The notes: a model not told the origin generated them from the sequence alone. A stretch of DNA of 64,000 bases from Nymphaea colorata (GCF_008831285.2 NC_045144.1:17685716-17749715), one strand, 5' to 3'. Shown: positions 23,401-36,700, numbered from the stretch's first letter. Made by a program: numbers and translations.

Positions 23401-24607
23401 AGCTGGCACTGCATGTACGAATAAACTAAGCTATGAAACTTTACAAATTTTCCCTTGCCAAGCAAAGGTAAACGTACTGTCTGCAAATTCAGCTGCAACA
23501 GCTATCACGTCCTTCGAAATAAATTGGGAGGCGCCAACAACCAATCCAATGGTTGAAAAGATGATCACTCTTCTTTGACAAGCATCCAACCCATAAGCAT
23601 CTACACATATGAACAAGGACAAAGCAGTCAAAAGATGATTATAATTATACTCTGTTACTGGTAGTCTGGCTATGTTCTCTTACACAATTACACTCTTATC
23701 AAGATGTTTAAAGTTATAACTGATTTTGGAGAGAAGATGAAGTACAAGTCGGCAGTATTTTTAGTGGATGCATGTGCATGCTTTCACCGCACCAAATATC
23801 TGAAGAATGCATGAGGCCTGTTATTTTCATGTTTAGCTCATCAGAAGACAGGGTTAGCCATTTTAATAGAATTCCAACGATGATATAGCAAAAGAATAAA
23901 ACATTGTTTAGCTAGTGACCGCATTATTTAGCTAGTGACTCCCTTTGCATTCTTTTTCTGCAACGCAGATTCAAATTAACATTGTTTTCAGAATTCAAAT
24001 TCCACAAACTAAACAAATAATTTAATGAGATTGCCACTGTCTCGGATTGCTAAGAACTATCTTGTTGGACCAAAACCCTGTACAGTCTAGAAAACATTTA
24101 AATCAAGGTATCAAGTATCCGCAGAAATCACATGGTCCGATATCACGAATCCCTACATTGCTTGTCACATGAGAGGGAGGTCGAAGCCTCTGTATCCGGT
24201 AGAAATTCACAGAGAGAGAGAGAGAAAGCATTCACCGTTCATGCTCGACGTTGCCAAGACCGGCAATCTTTCTGTGTTGGATATCAATCTCTTGACACTC
24301 TTCTCCGGACTTCTCTGCAAAAGAGGATCAAGCGAGAACATGTAACGGAGAATGTTATCACATGAACTCTCTGCAAAAATTTCGATTGAAACGCCGAAAA
24401 TCCAGTTCTATTCAATGTCCTCCATATATCAAAGCGAGTTCCCACCACCGGAAAGAAAGCATGCCTACACTAGAGAAAAAATAATCTCTGCGATATTCTC
24501 ATACAACAGAGGCGATAACAGAGCGAGGTACAACGCACCGGAAAGAAATTGAGGGCATTAAGGGACCGACTGTGAACGAATTGACCCGTCGAGAACAAGG
24601 AAGCCAT
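20494..24607 (-). CDS. FKBP18: FKBP-type peptidyl-prolyl isomerase, thylakoid lumen (FKBP18-type)
   Basis: Ten coding exons, in gene order: 24607-24539, 24314-24236, 23600-23478, 23408-23323, 23194-23144, 22729-22649, 22192-22148, 21540-21485, 21043-20968, 20589-20494; 253 residues, phases closing throughout. The N-terminus is a bipartite plastid presequence: a transit part, then a twin-arginine lumen signal (QRRVIIFSTIGLVVGASQF, Arg 59-60). The mature part has PALRGKDYGKTKMRYPDYTE, SGLQYK and an FK506-binding domain with VVVDWDGYTIGYYGRIFEA, GVRRIVVPPNLGYPDND and GQRALDFVLRNQGLIDKTLL. The inserts and the C-terminus fit FKBP18 better than other lumenal FKBPs. FKBPs catalyse proline isomerisation and assist folding; plant lumenal members often lack strong activity. 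Exon 1 (23 codons, donor GTGCGT) is the least certain part. Confidence 0.88.
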
Positions 24608-27465
24608 GGCCGCGCCGAAGCGAGATGTGGGAGCAAGAAGAAGACGAAGAAGAGAGAGGGAGGGAGAGAGAGAGGGAGGGAGGGAACCTCACGGCCTTTC
24701 ACGCGCCATCTCCCGCCTTCTCTATTGTCCACCGTGGGATTAGGACTGTTATCGCTGCAGCATCGTGGATGGTTGATACAAAATTATCATCTTAGTCCCA
24801 TACCTTTGTAATAATCTCAGTAACGGACCTCTCATTTTTTGTCTTGAAATTGCTTTCTTTTCTCGACCACAACATATTGAATTTGGGCAGCTATCACTGT
24901 CCACTATTCAACATTTCATGTGTTATTTAATTCGACTTCGGATTTCAATACAAATCCAAAAATTACAAAAAAATATCACATCATAATTAACGATTAACGA
25001 GTTTTAAAATTTTGATTATAACTGAAATATTATTTTTAAAAAAAATTATTTAAAACAAATGAAATTTTTTTAAATTTAAGTAATTGAAACGAAGCCAAGG
25101 ATCAAACAGACCCTACCTTAGCCCACGAGACCCGACGATGAGACACAATTACTTTTTTTTCAAAAAATATAAAGAATATTGCAAAAGGGGAACAACCATT
25201 TGTCAAAAAAAGGGTGTAAAGGTTTGGGAATCTAATCGATCCGTCCTTTGTCATATCCTATTTGATTCGTTTTTTTTTATCCGACTGAGATCTAAATTTG
25301 GATTTCGTTGTTTTTGGTGCTCCATGCAAATTTTACAAAAAAATTATTTATTTTATATAAATATTTTGAAAATTTATATTTCGGCTTATATCAAAACTTT
25401 AAGATTATGAAAAATTTGGCTCATGCATGCAACCTTTTTTTAAAAAATAGAATTATCTAAATTTAAGTCCTATTACATAATATCATTACTTGAATACCAA
25501 AGTACCAAAATATTAGTTTGATTCGGGTATAGGGTAGCTGGTCGGGTTAAAGGCTTGTAAAAAGGCAGGTTTCTAGTTCGCTTCACATGAGCGTTATGTT
25601 CTTGTGTCTTAAGACGGTAGGACGCGACTCAGGACCCTGAAGGCAATGGGAATGGGGGCCTTCGGGTGGTGGGATTGACCCTCTCGCTCACCTGAATACC
25701 AGAGTTCTATCTAGTAGGGCTCTTTTTATTGTTACCAGACAATAATAATTTACAATTTGATAAACTACATGACAAACCAGTCATGACTATAAATTGGTGC
25801 AAATTGGTAGTCCTCAATTAGCTCACGGACACACTGTTTTAGATGTATACTCAAACAATATCATAAATAGCAAGTTAAGTAACATTTTACTTGCTTTTCC
25901 TTTTCAAACTTTAATACGGAACACCTGCTTTTTGTTCTCGTTCCATAAATTTCTTATAGAATTGCTATCTGATTGTACCTAAAAGTCCACAAGTTCTTTT
26001 CTAACTTTGACCGCCAAAAGCATCTCCAAATTTGTTAAATGGTCCGAAATATATGTTTTCAATTATCAAGTTTCTTTATATATGTGCGAAACATGATCTG
26101 TTTCAACTACTTTGGTACAAGTTATCTCATGGCCAATAATCATCAGACAAGGGATTTCCACAATCTAAATATTACCATTAGAAGATGTTTGATAAGAGCA
26201 TTTTATTTCAAAGTACATGCATATAACACAAGTTTAACAACAAACTGCTCTTGCAATATGCACTCTAAAAATATGTATTTCAAAAACACAATAATTTTGT
26301 TGTTGTAGTAAGTCAATTAAATATTTAACAAACCACTTGTTCACTACTATTATATTTAAGGGTCATTTTGCATTAAGAACAGTAATATGAGTATTTTATG
26401 AAACTTTCCCAAATATTGAGCATATTCATAAACTACGTAAACAAGTGTTCTATGAAATTATCATAATATTTTTAAGGCAAATTCATGAAACACCCACATA
26501 ATATTCCTCCTACCAAACAGCCGTTTGCTTTCATAAATAATTAGAGAATGAGAATAGAATATTTTTGTTAAGGACCAATTGTCATCGAGAAGTTATAGGT
26601 GTGGAATATGAAGGATTAAGGTTGACTAAATATTAATTTTAGTGTTTTTTAAATAAAGTTTTGCAACTATTAAAGCACATTTAACAGTAAAAATAATATA
26701 TTATATGATTTTTTTAACGTGCAAAGTTTGTGTTCATGAATGATTGCTCTTCTAATTGACTATTCAATAAAAGCTGTATTGAGACACCCATGATAGTGAT
26801 GTGATTATGACTCTTTTTTTGTTGCATCATTGTTTCCAGTTCAGTTTTTGGGCACATGATATTGTCTAAAATTGAGAGACTTCCTCAAGGACGTCCTCAA
26901 TCTTGATTTAAGATAAAATTTCCATTTTCTTAATTTATTTTCGCACATTTCTTATGGTACCTGTCAAGCTAAATTTTCAAATTATTTAGAGGTAACTATT
27001 ATTTTCTTTATTCCTTTCTCTTTTTTCAAGAAAGGGATAGCAACTACGGTCTACGGGCGCACTCAAGTTTAGAGCCCATTTGAAAGAGATCAATGATGGA
27101 CTTACCGAACCTACCATGAGCCTGGGTCCGGCTTCTCCAGACATTGTCAGTCAAAGGGTAACATTGTCCTTTTAGTAAGTTCCTACGCCGTAATTGACTA
27201 ATCATCGTCATTGCTTGAAAGCAATACCCAATACCCTCTCTCTCTCTCTAACCTTCCTGGTTTCTGCATCACTGTTCCTTGTTTCCCTTGGAAAACCAAG
27301 CCCTAAGGAAGCTTCCTCTCCCTCTCAACTACTATCTCTTGCGACGTCCCAACACACACTCGTTTCCGGCTCCCGCCATCTCTTTTTTATCTTGGTAGAT
27401 CTTTGACACCCACCTCCCTATTTCTCTCTCTCTGGTAGCCGGGGGTTTTCCATCTCAGTGGCTGG
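24608..27465. other. Intergenic region between divergent FKBP18 and IRX10 genes
   Basis: No gene recognised. The left edge (24650-24690) is a GA-rich FKBP18 leader. The middle is AT-rich, with a possible degenerate MITE-like patch near 25320-25430 and a SINE at 25491-25705. The right edge (27050-27465) is the presumed IRX10 promoter and leader, with CT runs at 27237-27249 and 27423-27433. Confidence 0.55.
25491..25705 (+). mobile_element. tRNA-derived SINE, copy 2, with 13-bp target-site duplication
   Basis: The body is 25504-25692, flanked by direct repeats tgaataccaaagt (25491-25503) and tgaataccagagt (25693-25705), 12 of 13 identical. It shares with copy 1 the A box (tagggtagctgg, 25530-25541), the B-box region (agttcgcttca, from 25575), the ttgtgtcttaa...ggtaggacgcgac block, and the tail gggatt...cctctc.ctcacc. 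It is shorter than copy 1, lacking the long G run and part of the middle. Confidence 0.8.
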
Positions 27466-30400
27466 ATGAAGAGCGAGTATTTGTGCCGTTTTGGGCGCAC
27501 CCATCTTCATATCTTCCTCTTTCTAGTATTGGGCTTCTGTGTTTCTGCTGAGAGGCATCATCACGGCCAACAACCGGAGCGAATCTCAGGTGCAATTCTT
27601 GATTTCTGTTATGTGCGTATGTGTTTTATTTCCTTCCACAAAAGCATCGCTTATGGTTATAGATCATTGATTCAGAATGCAGATTGTCTGAATTCTGATG
27701 TGGAGTTCGGTTACTGGATCTGTCTTTTTTCGTGAATTGGTGGATTTAGTGGTTATTGCCATTTACACTGTAGTTTGCTTTTGGTCCATTCGATGTGAAG
27801 CGGACTAACCAGGTTGTTGTGCTTGTGATAATTGATTAGCTTTTTTTTTTCCCTATTTTGGGAGCCGAAGAGCGGGCTACCATTGATTAGGAATCTAGAT
27901 GTTGTATTGAGTTGAAAAAAAAAAATCAATATGATTGACAATTGTCGTCGGTGGTTGTCGACTAAGTTGAAATCAGGACTCCGATTGTAATAGAATAGAT
28001 ACGGTCGAGTGGAGGAGAAGCCGTTAGAGCTTTTGAGGAAAACGTGAATCACAAAATTGGAGAATTCAGAGGCCCTTGATTGCAGGCGAAACTTTTATGT
28101 TCGATAGATTACAGTGGCATAACTTGTTTCCACTTCGAAGATGAAACTTTGAGGAAACCATTTTCCTTTAATTTTGAAGGAAATGCAACAAGGGTGATAG
28201 GCAACAAAGGTGAAATTCTAAACAATCTTCGACAGAGGTGGATGGGGATCCCGACAAGCGTGTCTTGAAATGTTAGCTGGAACCCCTGAACAAGCATTTT
28301 GGAGTGTGTAAGGTGTACGAGTAGGAATAGCTACTAGCAAGTATGAAGCATTGAGGCTGCTGATTGAAGGAATTATGATGCAAAATAGGCGAGGGTAAGA
28401 TTAATGAATTCCTAAAGGGGACGTGTCTAGGGGCAAATATGCACCAATCATAGTTTCATTTTGATACAGAGGCATGCCTTTTTTTAGCCCATATGGTACA
28501 GTGCCTCCTTCGTGTCACTTCGATTATATGAAATATCATGTTCTCACTTATGCACTTAATAAGAGCAAACTGGTTTTACACCCTGCCTCATCAAGCCAGG
28601 AAGCAAGATTGATGATTTCTGTAGTTGGAGAATAGGGGTCACTGTTTCTGGAATCAGGATGTGTCTCCTTTATTGAGGCGCTGATCTATAAAGATGCTTA
28701 ATGTTGATCTTAAGTTTATGCATCCATCATGCTCCCTGGAAGCCTTTGACCATGGGTTTTTGTCTTACCAGTCCCAACTTAATCCCTGCCCAGATGACCT
28801 GCACCACCAAAACCTTCGTTGCACGTAAATCAGGCCAATTATCTTTCTTTTTTTTTACTGTATAACCATTGCGATATTTCATATTTTGTAACTCTTAGTT
28901 ATAAGACGCAAAACCTCAAACAGGGGCACCATTAGGTCTATTACTTCCTTTTCTTTTCTTCACTTTCTTTTTCTCTAGTTGCATGTTTCAATATGGTCAA
29001 GTATGTCTAGATTGTATTCAAGTCAATGGTAAAATGTAGCAGTAACCACTTCAAGTGACTCTTGAACAGGGAAAGCTGGTGATGTTTTGGAGGACGATCC
29101 AGTTGGGAGGTTAAAGGTTTTTGTTTATGAGCTGCCGAGCAAATATAACAGGAAGATTCTGCAGAAAGATCCTAGGTGTTTAACACATATGTTTGCTGCA
29201 GAGATATTTATGCATAGGTTCTTACTATCAAGTCCAGTTCGCACACTCAATCCAGAAGAAGCAGACTGGTTTTACACACCTGTATACACCACCTGTGATC
29301 TGACGCCTAATGGCCTTCCCCTACCTTTCAAATCACCAAGGATGATGAGGAGTGCAATTCAGCTTATCTCTTCAAACTGGCCATATTGGAACCGTACTGA
29401 AGGAGCAGACCATTTCTTTGTTGTTCCACATGACTTTGGAGCTTGCTTTCATTACCAGGTAAAAGAGCGTGTAATCATTTTTCTAACTTCCTCTCATCTA
29501 AATTCTGCCTTCCTCAGAAGTAAGCTTTCAACGTAAGGTTACAGTTGGACCATAAATTTGCACATACCATGTGTTCTTTATTGATGAAGACTTATAGCTC
29601 ATGGTAGTTGCCAAGATGCATGTCAGACTGTGTAGAGGATAATGTTCAGAAAGGTCTACAAGCCTCATTTGTCTCGTTGCCCTTGAAAAAGGAAAAGTAT
29701 AGCAGAATTAATATAACACAATTTGCTATTTAGTTTTTTCGAAAATGCTGCCCCTTTGTTATGTATTTAATAAGGTTTTGCTGTATTCAGGAAGAGAAGG
29801 CTATTGAACGGGGAATTCTTCCATTGCTTCAAAGAGCTACTTTAGTTCAAACATTTGGTCAGCGGAATCATGTCTGTTTAAATGAGGCTACCTCTATCAT
29901 TATTCCCCCATATGCTCCTCCACAGAAAATGCAAGCTCACTTGATTCCACCAGACACCCCTCGATCCATCTTTGTCTACTTCCGTGGTTTGTTTTATGAT
30001 GTGGGTAATGATCCAGAAGGTGGCTATTATGCAAGGTAAACACTTCATCTAATGTGATTATTTTCAGTTTCCTTGTGTACTTGCAGTATGATTGGAACTT
30101 TCGAAATGAGGTTTCTTATCAGTTGGGTTTCTTTTTTTTTTTTCAATGGTGCAGAGGAGCACGTGCATCGGTGTGGGAAAACTTCAAGGATAACCCACTT
30201 TTTGACATCTCCACAGAGCATCCTACAACTTACTATGAAGACATGCAACGTGCAATTTTCTGTTTGTGTCCTCTGGGATGGGCTCCATGGAGTCCGAGAT
30301 TGGTTGAAGGAGTCATATTTGGATGCATACCGGTGATTATAGCAGATGATATCGTATTGCCCTTTGCAGATGCTATTCCATGGGAAGAAATTGGTGTTTT

Positions 30401-30668
30401 CGTCAACGAAGAGGATGTTCCCAGGTTAGATACCATCCTTACTAATATCCCGGCAGATGTTATCTTGAGAAAGCAGAGGCTGCTTGCAAACCCTGCAATG
30501 AAACAAGCCATGCTTTTCCCTCAGCCTGCTCAACCAGGCGATGCTTTCCATCAAATATTGAATGGCTTGGCACGTAAGCTCCCACATGATAAGAGCATCT
30601 ACTTGAAGCCAGGGCAGAAGGTCTTGAACTGGACTGCTGGACCTTTTGGTGATTTGAAACCTTGGTAG
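27466..30668 (+). CDS. IRX10L: Xylan xylosyltransferase, GT47 exostosin family (IRX10/IRX10-like)
   Basis: Four coding exons: 27466-27589, 29070-29458, 29791-30035, 30155-30668; 423 residues, close to the 415 or so of Arabidopsis IRX10/IRX10L. The enzyme extends the beta-1,4-xylan backbone in the Golgi. There is an N-terminal signal/anchor (about 13-29, HLHIFLFLVLGFCVSAE), then the exostosin domain starting at GRLKVFVYELPSKYNRKIL, with MFAAEIFMHRFLLSSPVRT, DPEEADWFY-like NPEEADWFYTPVYTTCDLT, ADHFFVVPHDFGACFHYQ, SIIIPPYAPPQKMQAHLI, RSIFVYFRGLFYDVGNDPEG, FCLCPLGWAPWSPRLVEGV and IPVIIADDIVLPFADAIPW. It ends in WTAGPFGDLKPW, the usual terminus of this clade. Splicing is GT-AG with conserved phases. 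Whether it is orthologous to IRX10 or IRX10-like cannot be settled by eye. Confidence 0.95.
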
Positions 30669-31766
30669 TGATTACTGAATGTCATTTTTGTAGAACAGGC
30701 ATGGATGTCCTTGGTGAAATTTTCCAAAGTGAAACCTGTACAACCTCGTGGGGCTTTGAATGTGCTGCATTATTTGCAGTGAAGACCCTAATTGTCATCA
30801 GAATGTAAAGTCTCGTCAAATTCTGGGGAGAATTTTATTGTAGTTCTATTGTATTGATTGTATTCTGAGAAAAACTTCCACCCAAGTCTCATTTTCAGGT
30901 TGTCTGAGCCTCTGAGGTGCTTGAGTTGAAGAATGCTTGTTTCCTTTACATCTTTCAGGTTTTTGTATGAGGGCATTGATCTTGTACCTGTCAATGGGGA
31001 CCTTCTGTGGCAAATATCAGATGCCGTTTAACTTCTTTGTCCAAAAATCTCACTGTCGATCTACATAAAATGAGTTCTATCTGCTTTTTCAAATGTTTCT
31101 AGTTCGGATGCCTTTTCAAACGTTTTTAGTTCGGTTTTTAGTTCGGATGCATACATGTCAACTTTCTGCCTACTAATTCTTCTTTTACATATGAGAACTT
31201 CCACTGATCTTTGAAAAGTATAAAACAGCAATCAAAAGATCTTAAGATTGTATGTGTCTAAGCAAACTGGCATCGCAGTTTATGGAAGTACATGCTCATA
31301 AATGTGTTGGCATGGGAATGAAGATCAAGTAAAGGGCTTAGAAGGCCGTTGATGCGGATATGGTATTGTGCAGTGCAATGGCAGCTGTCTGACATCCTTG
31401 TTTGTTGTCTATTGATTTCATGGAACCTTTTTTGTTGTGCAAATGATCGAGCAACAATGACCATTGTACATCAAAATCTTTTTTGTTTTAATTAACTTCT
31501 CCAATTTTATGTTTAAATTTGTTTTTCGATGACAATTATCAAACGGGGACCTGCCATTACTGTTTCTAAAAGAAAATGAAAGAAAAATACCTTTGAAAGA
31601 AAAAACCAAAGAGCAGTACAAAATCACATGACTTTATAATATTGACAAGCTTTTAATCTTATATTTGGTGATTGCCATTTGAGGGCTTAAATTTGTGTTA
31701 CAAAATTCAGAAATGCTAAGCATGCACAGCTTTACCTACCTTGCCTAAGGGTTAGGGTTGGTTCTA

Positions 31767-31955
31767 GGGGCGGATCCAAGGTAAGGCCCACTGGCCCTGG
31801 CCCCACTTCAAAAAAAATAAAAAATTTATATGTAAATTTTTAAAAATCTTACTTGTTTTATATAAAAAAAATTGAAAAATGATATTTCAACCCTAGTCAA
31901 AATTTAGAAATTTTAATTTGACTCGCCTCATAAAAAAAATTCTGGTTCCTCCCCG
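31767..31955 (+). mobile_element. MITE-like dispersed repeat, copy C
   Basis: The best-preserved member: starts ggggcggatccaaggtaagg, then ccactggccctggccccact, an A/T tract with tttatataaaaaa, ttgaaaaatgatatttcaac, and a closing cataaaaaaaattctgg. The GGGGCGGA start recurs at 39081 in an inverted copy, which suggests a family with that sequence at one or both termini. Confidence 0.5.
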
Positions 31956-32171
31956 TATCAGTTCTTTTTGTTTAATTTGATGGAAAGATTTTTCTGCACT
32001 TGATCCACAACCACACAAACTTGTTATCACTTGTCCAACTCAAACTTTTGCATTGGCATCCTTTTGACGTTTATTCGGCCATCGAGATGAAAATATCAAA
32101 CTCTTCCTTCAGCTCGGCATTGTCTCACTTTGAACTAAAATACGATGTGATGTGATTGTAGTTTTTTTTTC

Positions 32172-32395
32172 TTTAAGGGTGAGTGGTGGTTCATTCCACC
32201 GCTCCTAAGAAATGTCACTGCCCCCTTTTTTTGCTCGCCCTCTTAGGTTTTCAGAGAGCATGCTTCAAAACCTTTTACAGTCTAAAGAAATAGAGCACTG
32301 ACGTAACAATGACCACTCAAAGACTCGAACATAAGTACCTAAAGGAGTCATACCACCTTATCGTTCAGTACACTGCCACCCCTCGGAGTATGTGA
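32172..32395 (-). mobile_element. Probable SINE of a second family, better copy
   Basis: Homologous in order to 4706-4900. On the minus strand it begins near ccgaggggtggcagtgtact and carries a B-box-like gttcgagtctttg, consistent with a tRNA-derived head. The A box is less clear. No target-site duplication found. Confidence 0.4.
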
Positions 32396-33348
32396 TTGTA
32401 GATGTTGCGTTTGATATAGTTATATAATATTATTGGAAACAAAAATATAATGGTGTGAAAGCATATGCTTTAGGATTAAGAAATATATTTCTAAAATATA
32501 ATGTTTTGCTTATGATCAAGCAAAGATTCCGGTCAACCTTCTTGGATATGGAACCAAGCAGATATTCGGGTCAACTTTCCTGCATATGGAACCAGCTCCA
32601 AAGGATTTGATACGAGCCAGATTCGGGTCTTCTCCGACCCGCCGTTATTAAGGCTCTGACGTCAGACAGACGCGGGGAAGACTGCCGTATCAAAACCTTC
32701 CCCCGGAAAAATCAACGGTCCAGAAGGGTATAAAGGTCAACTGGACGGGTCAGATCTGGCGTTTAGTTGCGCTCTTACTTTCAACGAGCTGCCGGCCGCT
32801 GCTGGTGTGGGGCGGAGTCGGTAAGATGCTGAATGACCAAAACACCCTCACGCACTTCCTTTCGTTATCACGAAATATCTGAAAAAGCTTATCCGATTTT
32901 TTAGTTCAGGAAGTCGAAAATGCCCCGAGGCATACACATTTCAGAAACCCCTCGCAACTCATGGAAAATGCGGGAAAACGGACAACGTCAGAGAGGATAT
33001 TTCAAGAAAACTCTTGCCCGATGCCATTTGACACGACCACGTCGGTGATACTCGTAGAATGTGACAATATGAACAAAAAACAAATATGAAATTAAAATTA
33101 TGTAGATGACCGTGTTCAATGTGATATATATGAAATTAGTATGTATTAGACACTTAGACACTACTAATAAGGAACAAAATAAACTCATGATTTTTTTGTT
33201 CGGCGATTGAGAAAAAAACAAAGTGAAAAATATATGAAATAATACTAATTTTTTTTCTCTTTGTTTTTTCTTTAATAATTGATCTGGAGAAGATTAAGGC
33301 CTAACATTGTTTCATATATGTCTAACACTTAAGTGTATAGCACTTATC

Positions 33349-33371
33349 AATATATATATATATATATATAT
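33349..33371. repeat. (AT)n microsatellite
   Basis: Alternating TA run of about 22 bases. Confidence 0.85.
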
Positions 33372-33771
33372 GAGACATAGAATGATGATAACACCAAGCT
33401 AAAAATATAGGTTTGTAATCGCAGTTACTTTAAAAAAGGTTAACAAGATTTAATAAAGTTTCCCAAAACCGTGAACCTTATCATAAAATTCGAAAGCGTC
33501 AAGCAGTCTTTTACAATTATTGCAAAAGTTGGTTCCCTCTAAGATTAACATTTTCTAATCTAAGAATATTCTGCACGAAAGAAAATGTGCCGGTCTATTA
33601 CAAGAAAGAATGGGGATAAATTTGTGACTTACGTTCTGTAAGGACCCGGAGATCTCCGCCCGCGTTGTTAGGTGAAGCAGTCGTCCAAGTTTCGCCTATA
33701 GATCTCTCGCCGGCGTCGCCTTTCTCTTCTCCTCTTCACTCCACGTCTCTCTCTCTCTCACACGCATTATC

Positions 33772-36700
33772 ATGGCGTCCATCTCCCACGCTGCTTCGCC
33801 TTCCTACTTTCTAGGTCTCCGGTCTTCTGAGACGAAGACTCCGGCTTCTCTCGGTTCTGCTGTTCATTTCCAGAGAGGGACTTCTTCTGCAAGGCTTCTT
33901 TCCCTTCATAGAAGCCGCGGAGGAAGCGCTCGGTTGAGGTACAAATCACTCCTCTAACCCTTCTTTGCTTCATTTAATTATTCTCTTCAACTGATTCACA
34001 CCGCCCCTCTATGAGGAATCTGTTTGTGGTTCGGTTGATCTGGATTTTGTTTTGGTGTTTGTCGGTTAGTTCTCGTTTGGTGGGGCTTTTCAGTTGTTTT
34101 TGTTGTTTTGGATTCTTCCTAGATCTTGATCACGACGGGTTCCGCAGTTTTTCTTAGATTGTTTTTCTCTTTGACTTTTTTTTGGTTGATGTTATGGCTG
34201 AACGAGTCATATGATCTGGATTCGAAGGTCGTTTAGTTGGCTTTGGTTCTTTTTTTATATGCCTTAATATGCTCTTATGGGTGGCGTAATCTGTCTTGGA
34301 TGACACGGCGGTAACTAAGAAGAACATCACAGCTTAGCTTATTATATTTATTCGGACAAAGTTCGTGGATGAATACAATCCTCAGAATTTGCTTCGAGTT
34401 AGTAAAGTGCACGCGTTAGATGTTCCTGAATTAGAGGTTTCTTTTGTTCTATGCAGCGTTAGATGCTCTCAAGTGGATGGAAACGGTGCGCAAGTGAAGA
34501 AGACGACTCTTCATGATCTCTATGAACAGCAGGGACAAAGTCCGTGGTACGATAACCTATGCCGTCCAGTCACAGACTTAAAGCCTTTGATTGCAAGTGG
34601 TGTCAGAGGTGTCACGAGCAATCCGACGGTACTGCATAAAATTTCTTCCTACACTTTTCAAAAAGGTTTTCGTAGTCTTATTTAAAAAGTAAATAAGGTT
34701 ATGGTCCGAGCAGGCTAGCAGCGTCAAGTTGCTGTTTCCTTTTCACGTTCTACTTCATGTGTTGGTTTTATTGCTTCAGCTGTGGAAGTAATGGATTATG
34801 TACCTTCGAGTGTAGCTTACGCTGCCCGTCCATTGTGTGGTTACAGAAATTAGAACACTTTACTGGTTGTTCTGTGCATGTGGAAGTAACACCTATGACC
34901 TGGTTCAGGAGCGAGATGATGTTTCGAAGTTTAGTTTTTCTTAGCGCACACGAGGGATGCTGGCACAGAAAGCTTGTAGATCTGCGCAATTAGGACCGTA
35001 ACAGTTTCTTTGTGTTACAGAAAGTTTGTGCGCAAGATCTGTATGGGACTATTGGTTTGGATCTAAGTCTTCTGTTTGAGAAGCATTTTAACATATATAT
35101 AGTAGTTGGTTACTTGGTTTGCCATTTGCATTTGTGGAGCTTTCATGTTAAAATTTGTCTAAATTGCATGGACATGTATTTTGTGATCTCATAGTCTATC
35201 CCAGACGTTCTCCATTTTGACTCCAATACCTTGTTCCCTTGTATAAATGTGACAATTGTGCACCATAACACTTTTATAACCCATGTTTCTGCTACTTCAT
35301 CCATGGGGTAAATCTCATAATCTCTAAGGATGTTGACTATTATTGCTATTGAAATGTACCAAATATTGCAGTAGCTGCTGCTCACTGGTAAAGATTGCAG
35401 CCAAATTGAGAACGGCTTCAGTATCTGTAGTTTGTCTTAATTAAAGAATCCAATCTCATTGTAAAAATATATTTGGTAACTGTGGTCACTTGCCAATGAA
35501 TTTGCAAGGAAGAAACTATTTATGCTCTTAGTGGTGCGTACAAGGATCATTCTCCTATTCAGACTTTGGATAAGCTTTTACGTTGAGGATAATTGGTCCT
35601 GAATAAGCCTAAATACTTATGCACTTTGAACATGTTTCCAAAATGCTTTTTTTTTTTTATTTTTGCTTTTCATTATCTGGAATTACTTCATTAATAAATT
35701 CATCTCTTGTGTCTACAGATTTTCCAGAAAGCTATCTCCTCTTCAAGTGCCTATGATGAGCAATTCAGGTACACTTCAATTTCCTTTCCAAATTGAAATC
35801 TGGAACTTGATTTTCAGTGCTTTAGTTCCTGAGGAGCTCTAAACCAAGAGTTTGCTCTGTCTGTTGTATTGGATATAAATCTGTTGAGATTGCAATTGTT
35901 TTTTAAACTCTGCCATATTTGATTAACCTGAATCTCGACCATCCCTTATCCAACATGTTCTCTTGATGCATTTGTTGCGCTATGTTTGACACTAATATTG
36001 TAGTTAAAACTCAAAAAGCTGGACGTAGATTGTGTGTAGCTTTTCAGAATAAGGCAGTGAGCCTGCCTAGAGCCACAAATGTAGTGAAAATTAGAAATTT
36101 AAAAATAATGATACATTGCCTAGCTGACCTAGCATACCTGATTTTTAGCTCCTAGATAAACTGATTAGTTATGGAGAGCTCCTCTATTGTCCAGGTTGGC
36201 TTGGGAAGGGGTAGTTGCTGTATTGCCTAGTTAAAAGTCACACTATATTGTCTGATGTACTTGGAGCATTACACAGCTGTATAATAGCTCAGTTGAAGAC
36301 CATTTCATTTGGATGAGGGTGAACGATGTCGAAATATATGAGTCTGTTGATGAGCTGACGTGAGTAGCTTAATCATCCAGTAACCATGAATTTCTTTTTT
36401 GTCCATCACAGGCAGCTTGTGGAAGCAGGAAAAGATATAGAAAGTGCATACTGGGAACTTGTGATAAAGGATATCCAGGATGCATGCAGGCTCTTTGAGC
36501 CAATTTATGACCAAACAGATGCTGGTGATGGTTATGTTTCTGTTGAGGTCTCTCCTAAACTTGCCCGCGAGACAGCAGGAACAGTAGAGGCTGCAAAATG
36601 GCTCCACAAAGTAGTTGATCGACGCAATGTATACATAAAGATACCAGCAACCGCAGAGTGCATTCCTTCTATTCAGGAAGTTATATCCCTGGGAATCAGT

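Larger units (their letters stand above)
30669..33771. other. Intergenic region between IRX10 and transaldolase
   Basis: Begins with the IRX10 3' UTR. It contains a MITE-like element (31767-31955), a probable second-family SINE (32172-32395), a GC-rich patch at 32520-32830 holding a short direct repeat and a tgacgtca-type element (32658-32665), and an AT microsatellite (33349-33371). The last part is the transaldolase promoter and a CT-rich leader. No extra gene seen. Confidence 0.55.
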
